A stretch of 64,000 nucleotides of DNA from Octadecabacter dasysiphoniae (GTDB lineage Bacteria > Pseudomonadota > Alphaproteobacteria > Rhodobacterales > Rhodobacteraceae), in assembly GCF_021532615.1 (NCBI RefSeq), contig NZ_JAKGAQ010000002.1:372001-436000 (forward strand), written 5' to 3'. The notes below the pieces were generated by a model. It worked only from the letters and a program-made list of their open reading frames with translations, was not told the DNA's origin and did not search any database. The position numbers and the translations under genes are program-made. How positions within the stretch are numbered: position 1 is the stretch's first letter; every line of letters starts with the position of its first letter. Positions 1 to 8,868 of the stretch are shown in pieces.

Positions 1-418
1 GGGTCAGATCACTGCCGTCAGGGAACAGGCCAAACGCATCGGGTGTGGGCACGGACCCTTGCGCGCGAACAGCCCCGTCAGACAGATAAATCCGCATGGA
101 AAAATTTGGGGCATAGGGCACTGCCTCTAGGGCATCCACATTCACGGTGCGCACACCTTCCACGGATTGAAGTGCAGTCCTGAGAACGGACACGCCCGTA
201 TCGCCCAGAACATATCCAGACACAGTAACATCACGGCCAGACACACGCATTGTCCAGGTTTGGGGCGTGACGGCCTGCGCGCCAGCAGCGGTGGCCTGAT
301 CGGAAATCGTGGCTTGAATGCGGGTCGCGTGGTCTGTCGATGCGACATACCCCAGCGCCGCAACGCCGCCCGCCAACACAAGACCCCCGATTAACCTGCG
401 CACGTCACCCTCCGGCAT
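1..418 (-). CDS. BON/OmpA-type envelope protein, N-terminal part (cut by window edge)
   Basis: The frame opens at ATG 418, behind a modest AAAGG, and runs off the left edge, so only about 139 N-terminal residues are visible. There is a short basic N-terminus (VRRLIGG), one hydrophobic segment (about residues 8-25) and then a BON-like repeat with alternating short strands (VSGRDVTVSGYV ... VRTVNV). The visible segment resembles part of the 633-residue OmpA/BON protein at 38565-40466: FSMRIYLSDGAVRAQGSVP here against FSMEILRNDSGISIIGLIP there. By that likeness the missing C-terminus may be a peptidoglycan-binding OmpA domain; this is inference. It probably sits in the periplasm, anchored by its N-terminal segment. 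Confidence 0.6.
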   Translation of the reverse strand, partial: MPEGDVRRLIGGLVLAGGVAALGYVASTDHATRIQATISDQATAAGAQAVTPQTWTMRVSGRDVTVSGYVLGDTGVSVLRTALQSVEGVRTVNVDALEAVPYAPNFSMRIYLSDGAVRAQGSVPTPDAFGLFPDGSDLT

Positions 419-485
419 GGATTACCTTTAGGTCACTATGGCCGCGTGAAGGACCCACGTGCAAGCGGGCCCTTTTCAATCGCAC

Positions 486-1346
486 TTAGATGGCGACTTT
501 ACGGCTTTCTTCGAGGTAGATTTCACGCAGACGCGCAGCAATCGGGCCCGGCGTGCCTGCACCGACAGCCGCGCCATCAATTTCAACGACAGGCATCACG
601 AATGTGGACGCTGAGGTGATAAACGCCTCATCCGCACCCTGCGCCTCTTCAATGGTGAAACTACGCTCTTCGATCTTCATCTGTGCTTCTTTGGCGAAAC
701 GCAGAACGGCGGCACGCGTGATCCCGTGGAGGATTTCGGTGCCCAAATGACGGGTGATGATCGTATTGCCTTTGACGATATAGGCGTTGTTGGACGTGCC
801 TTCGGTGACGTGGCCGTCCTCGATCATCCATGCATCATCACAGCCCGCCGCCTTGGCCATCATTTTGCCCATAGAGGGGTACAAAAGCTGGGTTGTCTTG
901 ATATCGCGGCGGCCCCACCGCTGATCGTCGATGGAAATAACCTTGAACCCTTCGAGGGCTTTGGGGCTGTCGGCCAGACCGGGTTTATTCTGCGTGAACA
1001 GCACCAGTGTCGGTTTGACGTCCGCGCTGGGATAGGCGAAATCGCGATCCCCGGCACTGCCGCGGCTGACTTGTAAATAGATCATGCCCTCGTCGATATC
1101 GTTCAGGCGCACCAGTTCGCGGTGGATGTCCAGCAGGTCATCAAAAGCATCAGGTTTCTGCATCTCAAGTTCATTGAGGGACCGTTCGAGCCGCTTGGCG
1201 TGGCCCGCAAAATCGATCAGCTTACCGCCCAGAACCGACGTGACCTCATAAACGCCATCGGCCATCAGAAAGCTGCGGTCAAAGATCGAAACGGTTGCTT
1301 TTTCTTCGGGCAGGTATTCGCCATTTACGTAAACTGTGCGGCTCAT
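486..1346 (-). CDS. dat: D-amino-acid aminotransferase (class IV, PLP)
   Basis: A 286-residue fold-type IV aminotransferase. It transfers the amino group of D-amino acids to 2-oxoglutarate, giving D-glutamate and a keto acid. Visible hallmarks are the PLP lysine in RRDIKTTQLL (K150) and the EGTSN phosphate-binding motif with E181; the length matches known DAATs (about 283-290). The start is ATG 1346 with GGGGATAA upstream. An ATG 15 bases earlier would overlap the end of dgcA. It is the last gene of dgcN-dgcA-dat. In that context it may collect the nitrogen of several D-amino acids as D-glutamate, which DgcN and DgcA then process (inference). A branched-chain aminotransferase or aminodeoxychorismate lyase is the alternative, but the motifs fit DAAT better. 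Confidence 0.82.
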   Translation of the reverse strand: MSRTVYVNGEYLPEEKATVSIFDRSFLMADGVYEVTSVLGGKLIDFAGHAKRLERSLNELEMQKPDAFDDLLDIHRELVRLNDIDEGMIYLQVSRGSAGDRDFAYPSADVKPTLVLFTQNKPGLADSPKALEGFKVISIDDQRWGRRDIKTTQLLYPSMGKMMAKAAGCDDAWMIEDGHVTEGTSNNAYIVKGNTIITRHLGTEILHGITRAAVLRFAKEAQMKIEERSFTIEEAQGADEAFITSASTFVMPVVEIDGAAVGAGTPGPIAARLREIYLEESRKVAI

Positions 1347-1351
1347 GTTGG

Positions 1352-2317
1352 TTATCCCCATAGGTTCCGGCTGGGTGCATGTACGCCGGCATCATCAAAA
1401 ATAAGTGGTTCATCGCGGTCTTCGGCCAGAAGCAGCGGGCCGTCAAGGTCAACCACTTCGGCGCCTTGCGCAACAATCGTCGCCGGCGCCATCGCAAGGG
1501 ACGATCCGACCATGCAGCCGACCATAACTTTGTAGCCCTCGGCCCGTGCGGCGTCGTTCAGTCTAAGCGCCTCGGTCAAACCGCCGGTTTTATCCAGCTT
1601 GATGTTGACCATGTCATATTTGCCTTTCAGCCCCGCAAGCGTTGCGGTGTCATGGCAGGATTCATCGGCGCACACAGGCAGCGGGCGTGCGATTTCGCCC
1701 AGCATGTCGTCGCGACCTGCGGGCATCGGTTGTTCTACCATCGTCACGCCGAGGCGGATCAGATGCGGCGCGAGGTCGGTATAGACTTCAGCCGTCCAAC
1801 CTTCGTTTGCGTCCACGATGATGGTGGATTTCGGGGCACCTTCGCGCACAGCCTCTAGCCGCGCCATGTCATCGGGCGTGCCGAGCTTGATTTTAAGAAG
1901 CGGGCGATCGGCATGTTTCGCCGCCGCCGCGCGCATGTTTTCAGGTGTGTCCAGCGACAGGGTAAATGCGGTGATGCAGGGCGCGGGCGCGGGCACACCG
2001 ATCAAATCCCAGACACGTTTGCCTGTGATTTTCGCCTCGTGGTCCCACAAAGCACAATCAACGGCGTTGCGTGCAGCACCCGCCTCTAGCAGGTCGTACA
2101 ATCCATCGCGCGTCACATCCGCAGGCAGGCCCGCGATCTGATCTGTCACGCTGTCCATGGTTTCATCGTACCGCGCATACGGCACACATTCGCCCCACCC
2201 CACCACGCCGTCGCGTTCAATCTTGACGGTCAGAACTTTGGCCTGCGTGCGCGACCCCCGCGAGATGGTGAACACCTCTGCCAGTTGGAACACGTCTTGG
2301 GTGACCGCAATTGTCAT
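1352..2317 (-). CDS. dgcA: DgcA: N-acetyl-D-glutamate racemase / dipeptide epimerase family
   Basis: A 321-residue enolase-superfamily protein of the dipeptide epimerase branch. The two catalytic lysines (K144 in LLKIKLG, K240 in VNIKLDK) and the metal ligands D169, E195 and D218 are all present. Annotation pipelines often call it L-Ala-D/L-Glu epimerase. Next to a DUF1611 gene it matches DgcA, which racemises N-acetyl-D-glutamate to the L form in marine Proteobacteria. The start ATG 2317 follows GATGAGG; a longer upstream frame exists but lacks family similarity. It lies 67 bases downstream of dgcN with a strong hairpin between them, and its stop overlaps the start region of dat. Confidence 0.85.
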   Translation of the reverse strand: MTIAVTQDVFQLAEVFTISRGSRTQAKVLTVKIERDGVVGWGECVPYARYDETMDSVTDQIAGLPADVTRDGLYDLLEAGAARNAVDCALWDHEAKITGKRVWDLIGVPAPAPCITAFTLSLDTPENMRAAAAKHADRPLLKIKLGTPDDMARLEAVREGAPKSTIIVDANEGWTAEVYTDLAPHLIRLGVTMVEQPMPAGRDDMLGEIARPLPVCADESCHDTATLAGLKGKYDMVNIKLDKTGGLTEALRLNDAARAEGYKVMVGCMVGSSLAMAPATIVAQGAEVVDLDGPLLLAEDRDEPLIFDDAGVHAPSRNLWG

Positions 2318-2350
2318 TCGATTTGCCTCATCTTCATCTAGGCCAATAAA

Positions 2351-2375
2351 CTCCCGCCGGAGGCTCCGACGGGAG
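2351..2375 (-). promoter_or_regulatory. intergenic hairpin between dgcN and dgcA
   Basis: CTCCCG-C-CGGAG pairs with CTCCG-A-CGGGAG around a single central base, giving an 11-pair stem with one internal mismatch. No T-run follows in the direction of transcription, so an RNA processing or stabilising element after dgcN is more likely than a full terminator. Confidence 0.55.
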
Positions 2376-2384
2376 ATCAGGACA

Positions 2385-3386
2385 TTACAGTGCGACGAGG
2401 GCATCCACCAGACGATCCGCACCATGGCGGAATGGATCAACCGTGGGCAAGCCCATGCGGTCCTCGATTTCCTTGAGACAGGCGTTGGCCTCGTCCTCGG
2501 ACAAGTGCTGTGTGTTGACAGAAATACCGATGACTTTGACATCAGGGTTCACCACGCGGGCGACCTGCAAAGACAGATCGCGCAGCGCTTCGAGCGTCGG
2601 AAGGCTATAGGTTGGCAAGCCGCGCATGTGTGTGCGGGTGGGTTCGTGCGCCAACACCAAGGCATCTGGCTGACCGCCGTGAACCAGCGCCATCGTCACA
2701 CCGGAATAGGACGCGTGGAACAGGCTGCCCTGCCCTTCGATGTGATCCCAGTGATCTTCGTCGTTGTCCGGCGTGAGGTATTCGACCGCGCCCGCCATAA
2801 AGTCGGCGACAACTGCGTCCAAGGGCACACCGCCCCCTGTGATCAGGATGCCTGTCTGGCCCGTGGGACGGAACGTAGATTTCATACCGCGCTTGCGCAT
2901 TTCACCGTCCATCGCGAGGCCAGTGTACATCTTGCCAGCCGAACAATCTGTTCCCACCGCGAGGCAACGTTTGCCCGTGCGTTTCAGGCCATTGGCAATC
3001 GGATAGGCGACGGACGGGATACGCACATCGTGCAGGGTTTGGCCGGCCACACGCGCCGCGGCGACCAGATCGTTTTCATCGCGCAGCAGATTGTGCAGAC
3101 CCGAGGCGAGGTCAAACCCCATGCCCAGGGCTTCGATCAGCACGTCCTTCCAGCTTTGCGAAATGATGCCGCCACGGTTCGCCACGCCAATCACGACGGT
3201 CCGCGCGCCTGCGTCCCATGCTTCTTGCAAAGTCAGATCATCGATCCCCACATCCGCGCCACACCCCGGCAGGCGGAACTGGCCAACAGCGTTTTCAGGG
3301 CGCCAGTCTTTGATGCCTTGGGCCACTTTCGCAGCAAGCTGATCGGGCGCATCGCCGAGGAACAAAAGATATGGGGTGGGAATCAT
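2385..3386 (-). CDS. dgcN: DgcN: D-glutamate N-acetyltransferase (DUF1611)
   Basis: A 333-residue DUF1611 protein. An N-terminal Rossmann-like half is followed by a P-loop half with a GTDCSAGKM Walker-A-like loop (about 146-153). Family members named DgcN acetylate D-glutamate; the product is then inverted by DgcA. The start is ATG 3386, preceded by a near-perfect AAGGAGG; the frame extends upstream without meaning. It is the first gene of dgcN-dgcA-dat and is transcribed away from mcl1 across a 232-base AT-rich intergenic region, where its promoter should lie. Confidence 0.85.
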   Translation of the reverse strand: MIPTPYLLFLGDAPDQLAAKVAQGIKDWRPENAVGQFRLPGCGADVGIDDLTLQEAWDAGARTVVIGVANRGGIISQSWKDVLIEALGMGFDLASGLHNLLRDENDLVAAARVAGQTLHDVRIPSVAYPIANGLKRTGKRCLAVGTDCSAGKMYTGLAMDGEMRKRGMKSTFRPTGQTGILITGGGVPLDAVVADFMAGAVEYLTPDNDEDHWDHIEGQGSLFHASYSGVTMALVHGGQPDALVLAHEPTRTHMRGLPTYSLPTLEALRDLSLQVARVVNPDVKVIGISVNTQHLSEDEANACLKEIEDRMGLPTVDPFRHGADRLVDALVAL

Positions 3387-3553
3387 GGCAGCCTCCTTAG
3401 GGTTTTGCGCAGAATGGGACAGATGGGCGGGTAAAGTCTTTTGAAATACACCGTAAACAAACATTAATTCGAATATTTTTGCGTAAACTGGAATTCTTGT
3501 GCAATTTTTTTCCACCTACAGCTAAGACATCATGCCGCTTTCGCACTTGCAGC

Positions 3554-3565
3554 ATTGCGCGCAAT
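3554..3565. promoter_or_regulatory. perfect 12-bp palindrome upstream of mcl1
   Basis: ATTGCGCGCAAT is a perfect palindrome ending 53 bases before the mcl1 start, in the 232-base divergent region shared with dgcN. Another TTGCAG lies just upstream. It is a candidate operator for acetyl-CoA assimilation control of mcl1; no regulator can be assigned from the sequence. Confidence 0.35.
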
Positions 3566-3618
3566 AATCTACCTCCGTCGCCAGAAAATACGCAACTTCA
3601 TTACCCACAGGATTGCCC

Positions 3619-4575
3619 ATGTCATTTCGCCTGCAACCCACGCCCGTCGCCCGCCCGAACCGTTGCCAGTTGTTTGGCCCCGGCAGCAATACCAAACTGT
3701 TTGCCAAGATGGCGGCGAGCGCTGCGGACGTTGTGAACCTTGATCTTGAAGACAGCGTCAGCCCGAGCGACAAAGACAGCGCGCGCGCCAATGTGATCGA
3801 GGCGATCAACACGATTGATTGGGGCACCAAGACAGTCAGCGTGCGGATCAACGGGTTGGACACGCCGTATTGGTATCGCGATGTGGTGGATGTGTTGGAA
3901 CAAGCGGGCGACCGACTGGATCAAATCATGATCCCCAAGGTCGGATGTGCCGGTGATATCTATGCCGTTGATGCGCTGGTGACAGCAATTGAGCGCGCCA
4001 AGGGGCGGACAAAACCGATTTCTTTTGAGGTTATTATCGAATCCGCCGCTGGTATCGCACATGTAGAAGAAATCGCTGCCGCGTCACCGCGTATGCAGGC
4101 GATGTCGCTTGGTGCTGCTGATTTTGCAGCCTCCATGGGGATGCAAACAACGGGCATCGGTGGGACGCAGGAAAACTATTACATGCTACACGGTGAGGCG
4201 CGCCATTACAGCGACCCGTGGCATTGGGCACAGACGGCGATTGTTGCGGCCTGCCGCACCCACGGTGTGTTGCCTGTTGATGGCCCGTTCGGGGATTTTT
4301 CCGACGATGAAGGCTACCGCGCCCAAGCACGGCGCAGCGCGACCCTTGGTATGGTTGGCAAATGGGCCATCCACCCCAAACAGATCGCGCTGGCCAATGA
4401 GGTATTCACCCCGTCTGAGGAGGCCGTCGCAGAAGCCCGTGAAATCCTCGCCGCGATGAAAGACGCGACAGAGCGCGGCGAGGGGGCGACCGTTTACAAA
4501 GGCCGCTTGGTCGACATCGCATCGATCAAGCAGGCCGAAGTCATCGTCAAACAGAGCGAGATGATCGCGGGTTAA
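3619..4575 (+). CDS. mcl1: L-malyl-CoA/beta-methylmalyl-CoA lyase
   Basis: A 318-residue HpcH/HpaI-type lyase that I recognise as very close to Rhodobacter sphaeroides Mcl1 throughout (PNRCQLFGPG, NLDLEDSV, GIGGTQENYYMLH, GKWAIHPKQ). It cleaves beta-methylmalyl-CoA to glyoxylate and propionyl-CoA and L-malyl-CoA to glyoxylate and acetyl-CoA in the ethylmalonyl-CoA pathway of C2 assimilation. The acidic Mg2+ ligands in NLDLED and the SFEVIIESAAG block are visible. The start ATG 3619 follows AGGA; TTG 3613 is a poorer choice. Its stop overlaps that of the convergent AraC-type gene in TTAA (4572-4575). Confidence 0.95.
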   Translation: MSFRLQPTPVARPNRCQLFGPGSNTKLFAKMAASAADVVNLDLEDSVSPSDKDSARANVIEAINTIDWGTKTVSVRINGLDTPYWYRDVVDVLEQAGDRLDQIMIPKVGCAGDIYAVDALVTAIERAKGRTKPISFEVIIESAAGIAHVEEIAAASPRMQAMSLGAADFAASMGMQTTGIGGTQENYYMLHGEARHYSDPWHWAQTAIVAACRTHGVLPVDGPFGDFSDDEGYRAQARRSATLGMVGKWAIHPKQIALANEVFTPSEEAVAEAREILAAMKDATERGEGATVYKGRLVDIASIKQAEVIVKQSEMIAG

Positions 4576-5411
4576 CCAGCCAACGGCATGTAAATGTCTG
4601 TCCGCAAATCATCAGGCGCGGTGTTCGTGGGATCATTGAGGTACACCTCAAAGGACGGGGCATCGCGCAGTTCGGCCTGACTGCCAGCCAGCCAATCACC
4701 GTACAGAAACCGATACGCCGACACGAGGCCGCTGTAGGGGCCTTTGAAATGCAGGATGGCGTAGTTGCCCCCTGCCAGCGCGACATCCTCGAGCCCGTCG
4801 GGGATGTCTGCCCCGTTCCAGATGACGCCCGCATGGCTGCGTAGATCGTCAATCGGGGTTGTGCTCGGGTCATCGTAATACACCCCCGCCATTCCGCCCG
4901 TGTGGGGCCAGTGATTGCCCGTCGACATGATCGTAGAGACCTTTTGATAACAAGCGCTGCCCTCCGCGTAATCACCACGGTGGCTAAGCGCGGCGAGGCG
5001 CATGTCGGGGACTTCTTTCGTCGTTACTTCAAACATCAGGGAGTGTCCTTGTATTGGGCCACGATGATCTGCCGTCTGTCCACGTTTGCGAAACGCAGCC
5101 GGAGTCACACCGTAGCTGTCTTTGAATGTGCGCGCGAAGCTGCGGTCATTGTCATACCCGACGCGCACGGCGATCTGGGGCACGGGCATATCCGTGCGCA
5201 CCAGCAACATGGACGCCTTGTGCATACGCACGGACCGGATCGTGGCGGCAGGTGATGCCCCCATGATCGCAGAAAACACCTTTTGCCAATGAAACCGCGA
5301 CATGGCGGCCACATCGGCCAGTTGATCCAGCGACAGATCCTGATCGGCGTTCGCGTGGATATAATCGATGACGCGCATGATGCGGTCCATATGTGGGTGT
5401 TTGCGTTCCAT
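4572..5411 (-). CDS. AraC-family regulator with GyrI-like effector domain
   Basis: A 279-residue protein. An N-terminal AraC double helix-turn-helix (about residues 8-110, [18 protein letters not shown] and [18 protein letters not shown]) is fused to a C-terminal GyrI/SOUL-like ligand-binding domain (about 125-279). This architecture is typical of Rob/SoxS-like drug- or stress-responsive activators. It is divergent from accA with 99 bases between the starts and convergent with mcl1. The target genes cannot be told from the sequence. Confidence 0.85.
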   Translation of the reverse strand: MERKHPHMDRIMRVIDYIHANADQDLSLDQLADVAAMSRFHWQKVFSAIMGASPAATIRSVRMHKASMLLVRTDMPVPQIAVRVGYDNDRSFARTFKDSYGVTPAAFRKRGQTADHRGPIQGHSLMFEVTTKEVPDMRLAALSHRGDYAEGSACYQKVSTIMSTGNHWPHTGGMAGVYYDDPSTTPIDDLRSHAGVIWNGADIPDGLEDVALAGGNYAILHFKGPYSGLVSAYRFLYGDWLAGSQAELRDAPSFEVYLNDPTNTAPDDLRTDIYMPLAG

Positions 5412-5510
5412 GGCCTTGTCCTAACGCGCCCCAAGTGCACAAATCTTGCTGAGTTGCATTTCGTCTACCTGCGACCTTATATCGGAGTAAGAATAATTGG
5501 AGCACGTCGC

Positions 5511-6473
5511 ATGACCAACTACCTCGACTTTGAAAAGCCGCTGGCCGAAATTGAAGGCAAAGCCGCTGAACTGCGTGCGCTGGCCCGCCAGAACGAGGAA
5601 ATGGATGTGGAGGCCGAGGCGCAAGCGCTGGATAAAAAGGCCGCCGATTTGTTGGTGGCGCTGTACGCCGATCTGACGCCTTGGCGCAAATGCCAGATCG
5701 CGCGCCACGCAGATCGACCCCACTGCAAAGATTACATCGAGGCGTTGTTTACCGAATACACGCCGCTGGCTGGCGATCGCAATTTTGCGGATGACCACGC
5801 GGTGATGGGTGGCTTGGCACGCCTTGACGGGCAGCCCGTGATGGTGATCGGCCATGAAAAGGGCAACGACACGAAATCGCGGATTGAGCGTAATTTCGGC
5901 ATGGCCCGCCCTGAAGGCTACCGCAAAGCGATCCGTTTGATGGATATGGCCGACCGGTTTGGCCTGCCTGTTGTGACGTTGGTGGACACGCCCGGCGCCT
6001 ACCCGGGCAAAGGCGCAGAAGAGCGCGGCCAATCCGAGGCGATTGCACGGTCAACGCAGAAATGCCTGCAAATCGGTGTCCCGTTGGTCAGCGTGATTAT
6101 CGGCGAAGGCGGGTCTGGCGGGGCGGTGGCGTTCGCAACAGCCAACCGCGTCGCGATGTTGCAGCATTCAGTTTATTCCGTGATTTCGCCCGAGGGCTGC
6201 GCGTCGATCCTTTGGAAAGACGCCGAAAAGATGCGCGAAGCGGCAGAAGCGCTGCGATTGACCGCGCAAAACTTGCAAGAACTGGGCGTGTGTGACCGCA
6301 TCATCGATGAGCCCGTCGGCGGCGCCCATCGCCATAAGAAAACGGCGATTGAGGGCGTGGGCAAAGCGATTTCCAGCATGATCGCAGAGTTGAGCAGCAA
6401 ATCCCCCGAAGCCCTGCGCCAAGCGCGGCGGCAAAAATACCTCGACCTCGGGAGCAAAGGCCTAGCGGCATGA
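5511..6473 (+). CDS. accA: acetyl-CoA carboxylase carboxyltransferase subunit alpha
   Basis: A 320-residue AccA. It carries the carboxyltransferase alpha signature, with the glycine pair in [10 protein letters not shown] that forms the oxyanion hole and the [16 protein letters not shown] block. Together with AccD it transfers the carboxyl group from biotin-BCCP to acetyl-CoA, the first committed step of fatty acid synthesis. The start ATG 5511 fits the family N-terminus (NYLDFEKPL) and has GGAG upstream; the longer open frame is antisense to the AraC-type gene. It overlaps the next gene by ATGA. Confidence 0.96.
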   Translation: MTNYLDFEKPLAEIEGKAAELRALARQNEEMDVEAEAQALDKKAADLLVALYADLTPWRKCQIARHADRPHCKDYIEALFTEYTPLAGDRNFADDHAVMGGLARLDGQPVMVIGHEKGNDTKSRIERNFGMARPEGYRKAIRLMDMADRFGLPVVTLVDTPGAYPGKGAEERGQSEAIARSTQKCLQIGVPLVSVIIGEGGSGGAVAFATANRVAMLQHSVYSVISPEGCASILWKDAEKMREAAEALRLTAQNLQELGVCDRIIDEPVGGAHRHKKTAIEGVGKAISSMIAELSSKSPEALRQARRQKYLDLGSKGLAA

Positions 6474-6964
6474 TCCGCGCCGGCCTTGCCCTATTACTGA
6501 GCGCGCAAGCGGCAGCGGCAGGCGGGCTGATGGAGCGCACGGTGACGTTTGGCGCGCTGGCCTATGATGACGCGGACGCCCCGATTTATGTGGGCGAACG
6601 TCACCCGGCGGTGGTTTCCAATAACATTGAATACGGGCTGGGGCCCGAGGGCGTGCAGAACGGCTGGGACATCGTGCCCGCCATTGTCGACATCCGCGAT
6701 GCGCAAGTGATTGTCACCTACCCCGAGACCGTTGGCGGCACGTTTCCCGTGGCCGGATTCAACGGCTATGTGTTGGATTTTTTGACCGAGTGTGTGCTGT
6801 TCAATGGCGCGGCGCAGAATTTGGAAAATTCGACGGCAGTGTTGCAGGACGGGGCTGTTTTTGTGGAAGGCTCGAAGCTGTATGTCGATCTGGGTGGGCA
6901 GGATTTTGGGCCGCAGACGTTTATCGTGGTGGATGTTGATGTGGCCGATTGCCCACTAAGCTGA
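6470..6964 (+). CDS. secreted hypothetical protein
   Basis: A 164-residue protein I do not recognise. It begins with a probable signal peptide ([19 protein letters not shown], cleavage after AAA) and continues as an acidic, beta-rich domain with two cysteines (TECVLF and the C-terminal ADCPLS) that could form a disulfide in the periplasm. Translationally coupled to accA by a 4-base overlap, but no link to fatty acid synthesis is evident. Confidence 0.6.
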   Translation: MIRAGLALLLSAQAAAAGGLMERTVTFGALAYDDADAPIYVGERHPAVVSNNIEYGLGPEGVQNGWDIVPAIVDIRDAQVIVTYPETVGGTFPVAGFNGYVLDFLTECVLFNGAAQNLENSTAVLQDGAVFVEGSKLYVDLGGQDFGPQTFIVVDVDVADCPLS

Positions 6965-6968
6965 CCCG

Positions 6969-7541
6969 TTATTCCGCCAGCGGCAGCCCAACCAAAAGCG
7001 ATGACACCAACCCCGTGCTGACCGCCATGACAACGCGCAATCCGTCGCTTTGATCACCGTTTTCGTTGAACCAACCAAGGATCACGGGGCTGTCGGGCAC
7101 CGCATCACGATCTGCAACCAAGGCCCCGTCTGGTGCGATCACGTCACTATAGCGCGCGATGAACCCGTCCGGTGCCACAACAAACCCCGCGACGGTATCG
7201 GTCCCGTACGTCGGTTTCACATCGCAAACCCGAAAGGTCGTATCGCCGTCCGGCCCGCTGTCAGCGGACAGGCCCCATTGCGCCACAAAGCGCGCGTCAT
7301 GGATCAGCAGTGCGCCGCCGTCTTTGAACCCATCGTTAAGATCAACCCGATCATACACGCCCGGACTGCGGCCCATGCCATCAAACGGGGCATCGCCGCT
7401 GCGCACATAGGGCAAACAATGGTCCTGCAAAATCGCTGTGAGGCGGTCATCATCGCTGACATGGCGCCAGTCGTTGAAGGCCCACACCCCAAGGGACGCG
7501 ACCAAGGCGCCCGATGCCAGCCCTAGAACTTTGGTTACCAC
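6969..7541 (-). CDS. hypothetical protein with N-terminal membrane anchor
   Basis: A 190-residue protein with one N-terminal hydrophobic segment (about 4-21, VLGLASGALVASLGVWAF) and a C-terminal hydrophobic stretch. The middle has cysteines in DHCLPYV and FRVCDVKP. The start is GTG 7541 with AAGGACCGGAT upstream, overlapping the end of the PPOX gene by 7 bases. It is the last gene of the ftsE-ftsX-plsC-PPOX operon. No function can be named. Confidence 0.55.
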   Translation of the reverse strand: MVTKVLGLASGALVASLGVWAFNDWRHVSDDDRLTAILQDHCLPYVRSGDAPFDGMGRSPGVYDRVDLNDGFKDGGALLIHDARFVAQWGLSADSGPDGDTTFRVCDVKPTYGTDTVAGFVVAPDGFIARYSDVIAPDGALVADRDAVPDSPVILGWFNENGDQSDGLRVVMAVSTGLVSSLLVGLPLAE

Positions 7542-8134
7542 ATCCGGTCCTTTGCGTATTCGGCGTAGCCTTCATCATAGGCTTTGCCGTCAAATTCGGC
7601 CTGTTGTTCTTTGATCATCTGCCCTGCGGTGGGCAGGTCTTTGTTGGGATCACCTGTCCATAATTCAGATCGCATGATGGCCTTTGCGCATTGGAAATAC
7701 GCCTCACCCACGGTTATCACGATCACGGATTTGGGGTGCTTGCCGTTTTGTTCAAAACTGTCGGTAACGGTGGGATCAACGGACAGAACGGCGGTGCCAT
7801 TGACGCGGATCACGTTGGACGACCCGGGCACCATGAACATCAGGCTGACCCGCCCGTCGCGCACGATATTGCGCAAGCTGTCGATACGGTTGTTGCCGCG
7901 CCAGTCCGGCAGATGCAGGGTTTTATCATTCACCAGCCGCACGACGGGGCCGATGTCGCCCCGCGGGCTGCCGTCGGTGCCTTCTGGGCCCACCGTGGTC
8001 AGAACGCAAAAGCGCGCGGTGTTGATCCACGTGGCGTAGTGGGGCGTGATGCGGGTGATGACTTTGGTCAGGGACGCGGGCACGGCGGCGTCATAAAGCG
8101 CCTCAAGATCGTTGATCGTATCGATGGTTTTCAT
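7535..8134 (-). CDS. PPOX-type FMN-binding flavoprotein (MSMEG_1061-like)
   Basis: A 199-residue split-barrel flavoprotein of the pyridoxamine-phosphate-oxidase superfamily. The pattern ARFCVLTTVGPEGTDGSPRGD followed by LHLPDWRGNNRIDSLRNI matches the MSMEG_1061 subfamily, whose substrates are largely unknown; members bind FMN or F420. It sits between plsC and a membrane protein in an operon whose genes all overlap by a few bases, which points to co-translation but not to a function. Confidence 0.78.
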   Translation of the reverse strand: MKTIDTINDLEALYDAAVPASLTKVITRITPHYATWINTARFCVLTTVGPEGTDGSPRGDIGPVVRLVNDKTLHLPDWRGNNRIDSLRNIVRDGRVSLMFMVPGSSNVIRVNGTAVLSVDPTVTDSFEQNGKHPKSVIVITVGEAYFQCAKAIMRSELWTGDPNKDLPTAGQMIKEQQAEFDGKAYDEGYAEYAKDRMW

Positions 8135-8868
8135 GTATCTATCGCGGTGAACCCCGCCTCGCGCATCAATTCGTTGGATTTGGTTTCAACTGCATCTTCG
8201 AGCTGTTTCATAAATTCGTTGACCTCAAGGCCTGCCGGGATGCGCGGCAGAAATTCAACCACGGCGACGCCCGGTTTGCGGTAGATGCCGCGCTTGGGCC
8301 AGAACACACCAACGTTGGCAGCCACGGGCACGCAATCCTGGCCGAGTTCTTTGTAAAGGACGCCGGTGCCGATTTTGTAGGGTGCTTTTACGCCCGGTGC
8401 GATGCGGGTGCCTTGGGAATAGATGATCAGCTGACCAGGGAACAAACGCCCTGCGGCGACATCTGCCACCATCTGTTTGATCGCGGCACCGCGTTTGCCA
8501 CGTTTGACGGGAATACAGCCCACGCGCAGGCCGAACTGCCCGACAACGGGGGCGTATTTCAGAATGTCTTTCATGATGAAGCGGCCCGCTGGGATGTCGC
8601 CGTAGATCATCAATACATCAAGGAACGACTGATGTTTGGCGGCGATCAGGACTTCGTCTTGTGGGGGCGTGCCGCGGACTTCGCATTTCAGGCCGATCAT
8701 CCAACCTGCGAACCATTTGATAAACCAGCAATAGGATCGGCAGCACAGGATCGCGTAACGGCGCGAGATCACGGCGGGGATGGCGAACACGATGCCCCAT
8801 GGCAGCAGGGCGACATACATCACGATGATAAAAATCAGGGACCGGACCCATTGGATGGCGTATGTCAT
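8131..8868 (-). CDS. plsC: 1-acyl-sn-glycerol-3-phosphate acyltransferase
   Basis: A 245-residue membrane acyltransferase. Two hydrophobic segments near the N-terminus precede the catalytic HX4D motif (H79-D84, KHQSFLD). Later come SQGTR in the position of the EGTRS block and PVKRG. It makes phosphatidate from lysophosphatidate in the inner membrane. It overlaps both neighbours by 4 bases (ftsX upstream, PPOX gene downstream), an ftsEX-plsC order often seen in Rhodobacterales. Confidence 0.9.
   Translation of the reverse strand: MTYAIQWVRSLIFIIVMYVALLPWGIVFAIPAVISRRYAILCCRSYCWFIKWFAGWMIGLKCEVRGTPPQDEVLIAAKHQSFLDVLMIYGDIPAGRFIMKDILKYAPVVGQFGLRVGCIPVKRGKRGAAIKQMVADVAAGRLFPGQLIIYSQGTRIAPGVKAPYKIGTGVLYKELGQDCVPVAANVGVFWPKRGIYRKPGVAVVEFLPRIPAGLEVNEFMKQLEDAVETKSNELMREAGFTAIDT

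Noticed and set aside
2157..3434. A 425-codon plus-strand frame opposite dgcN
   Set aside because: dgcN has a perfect ribosome site and family motifs on the other strand; the plus frame has neither.
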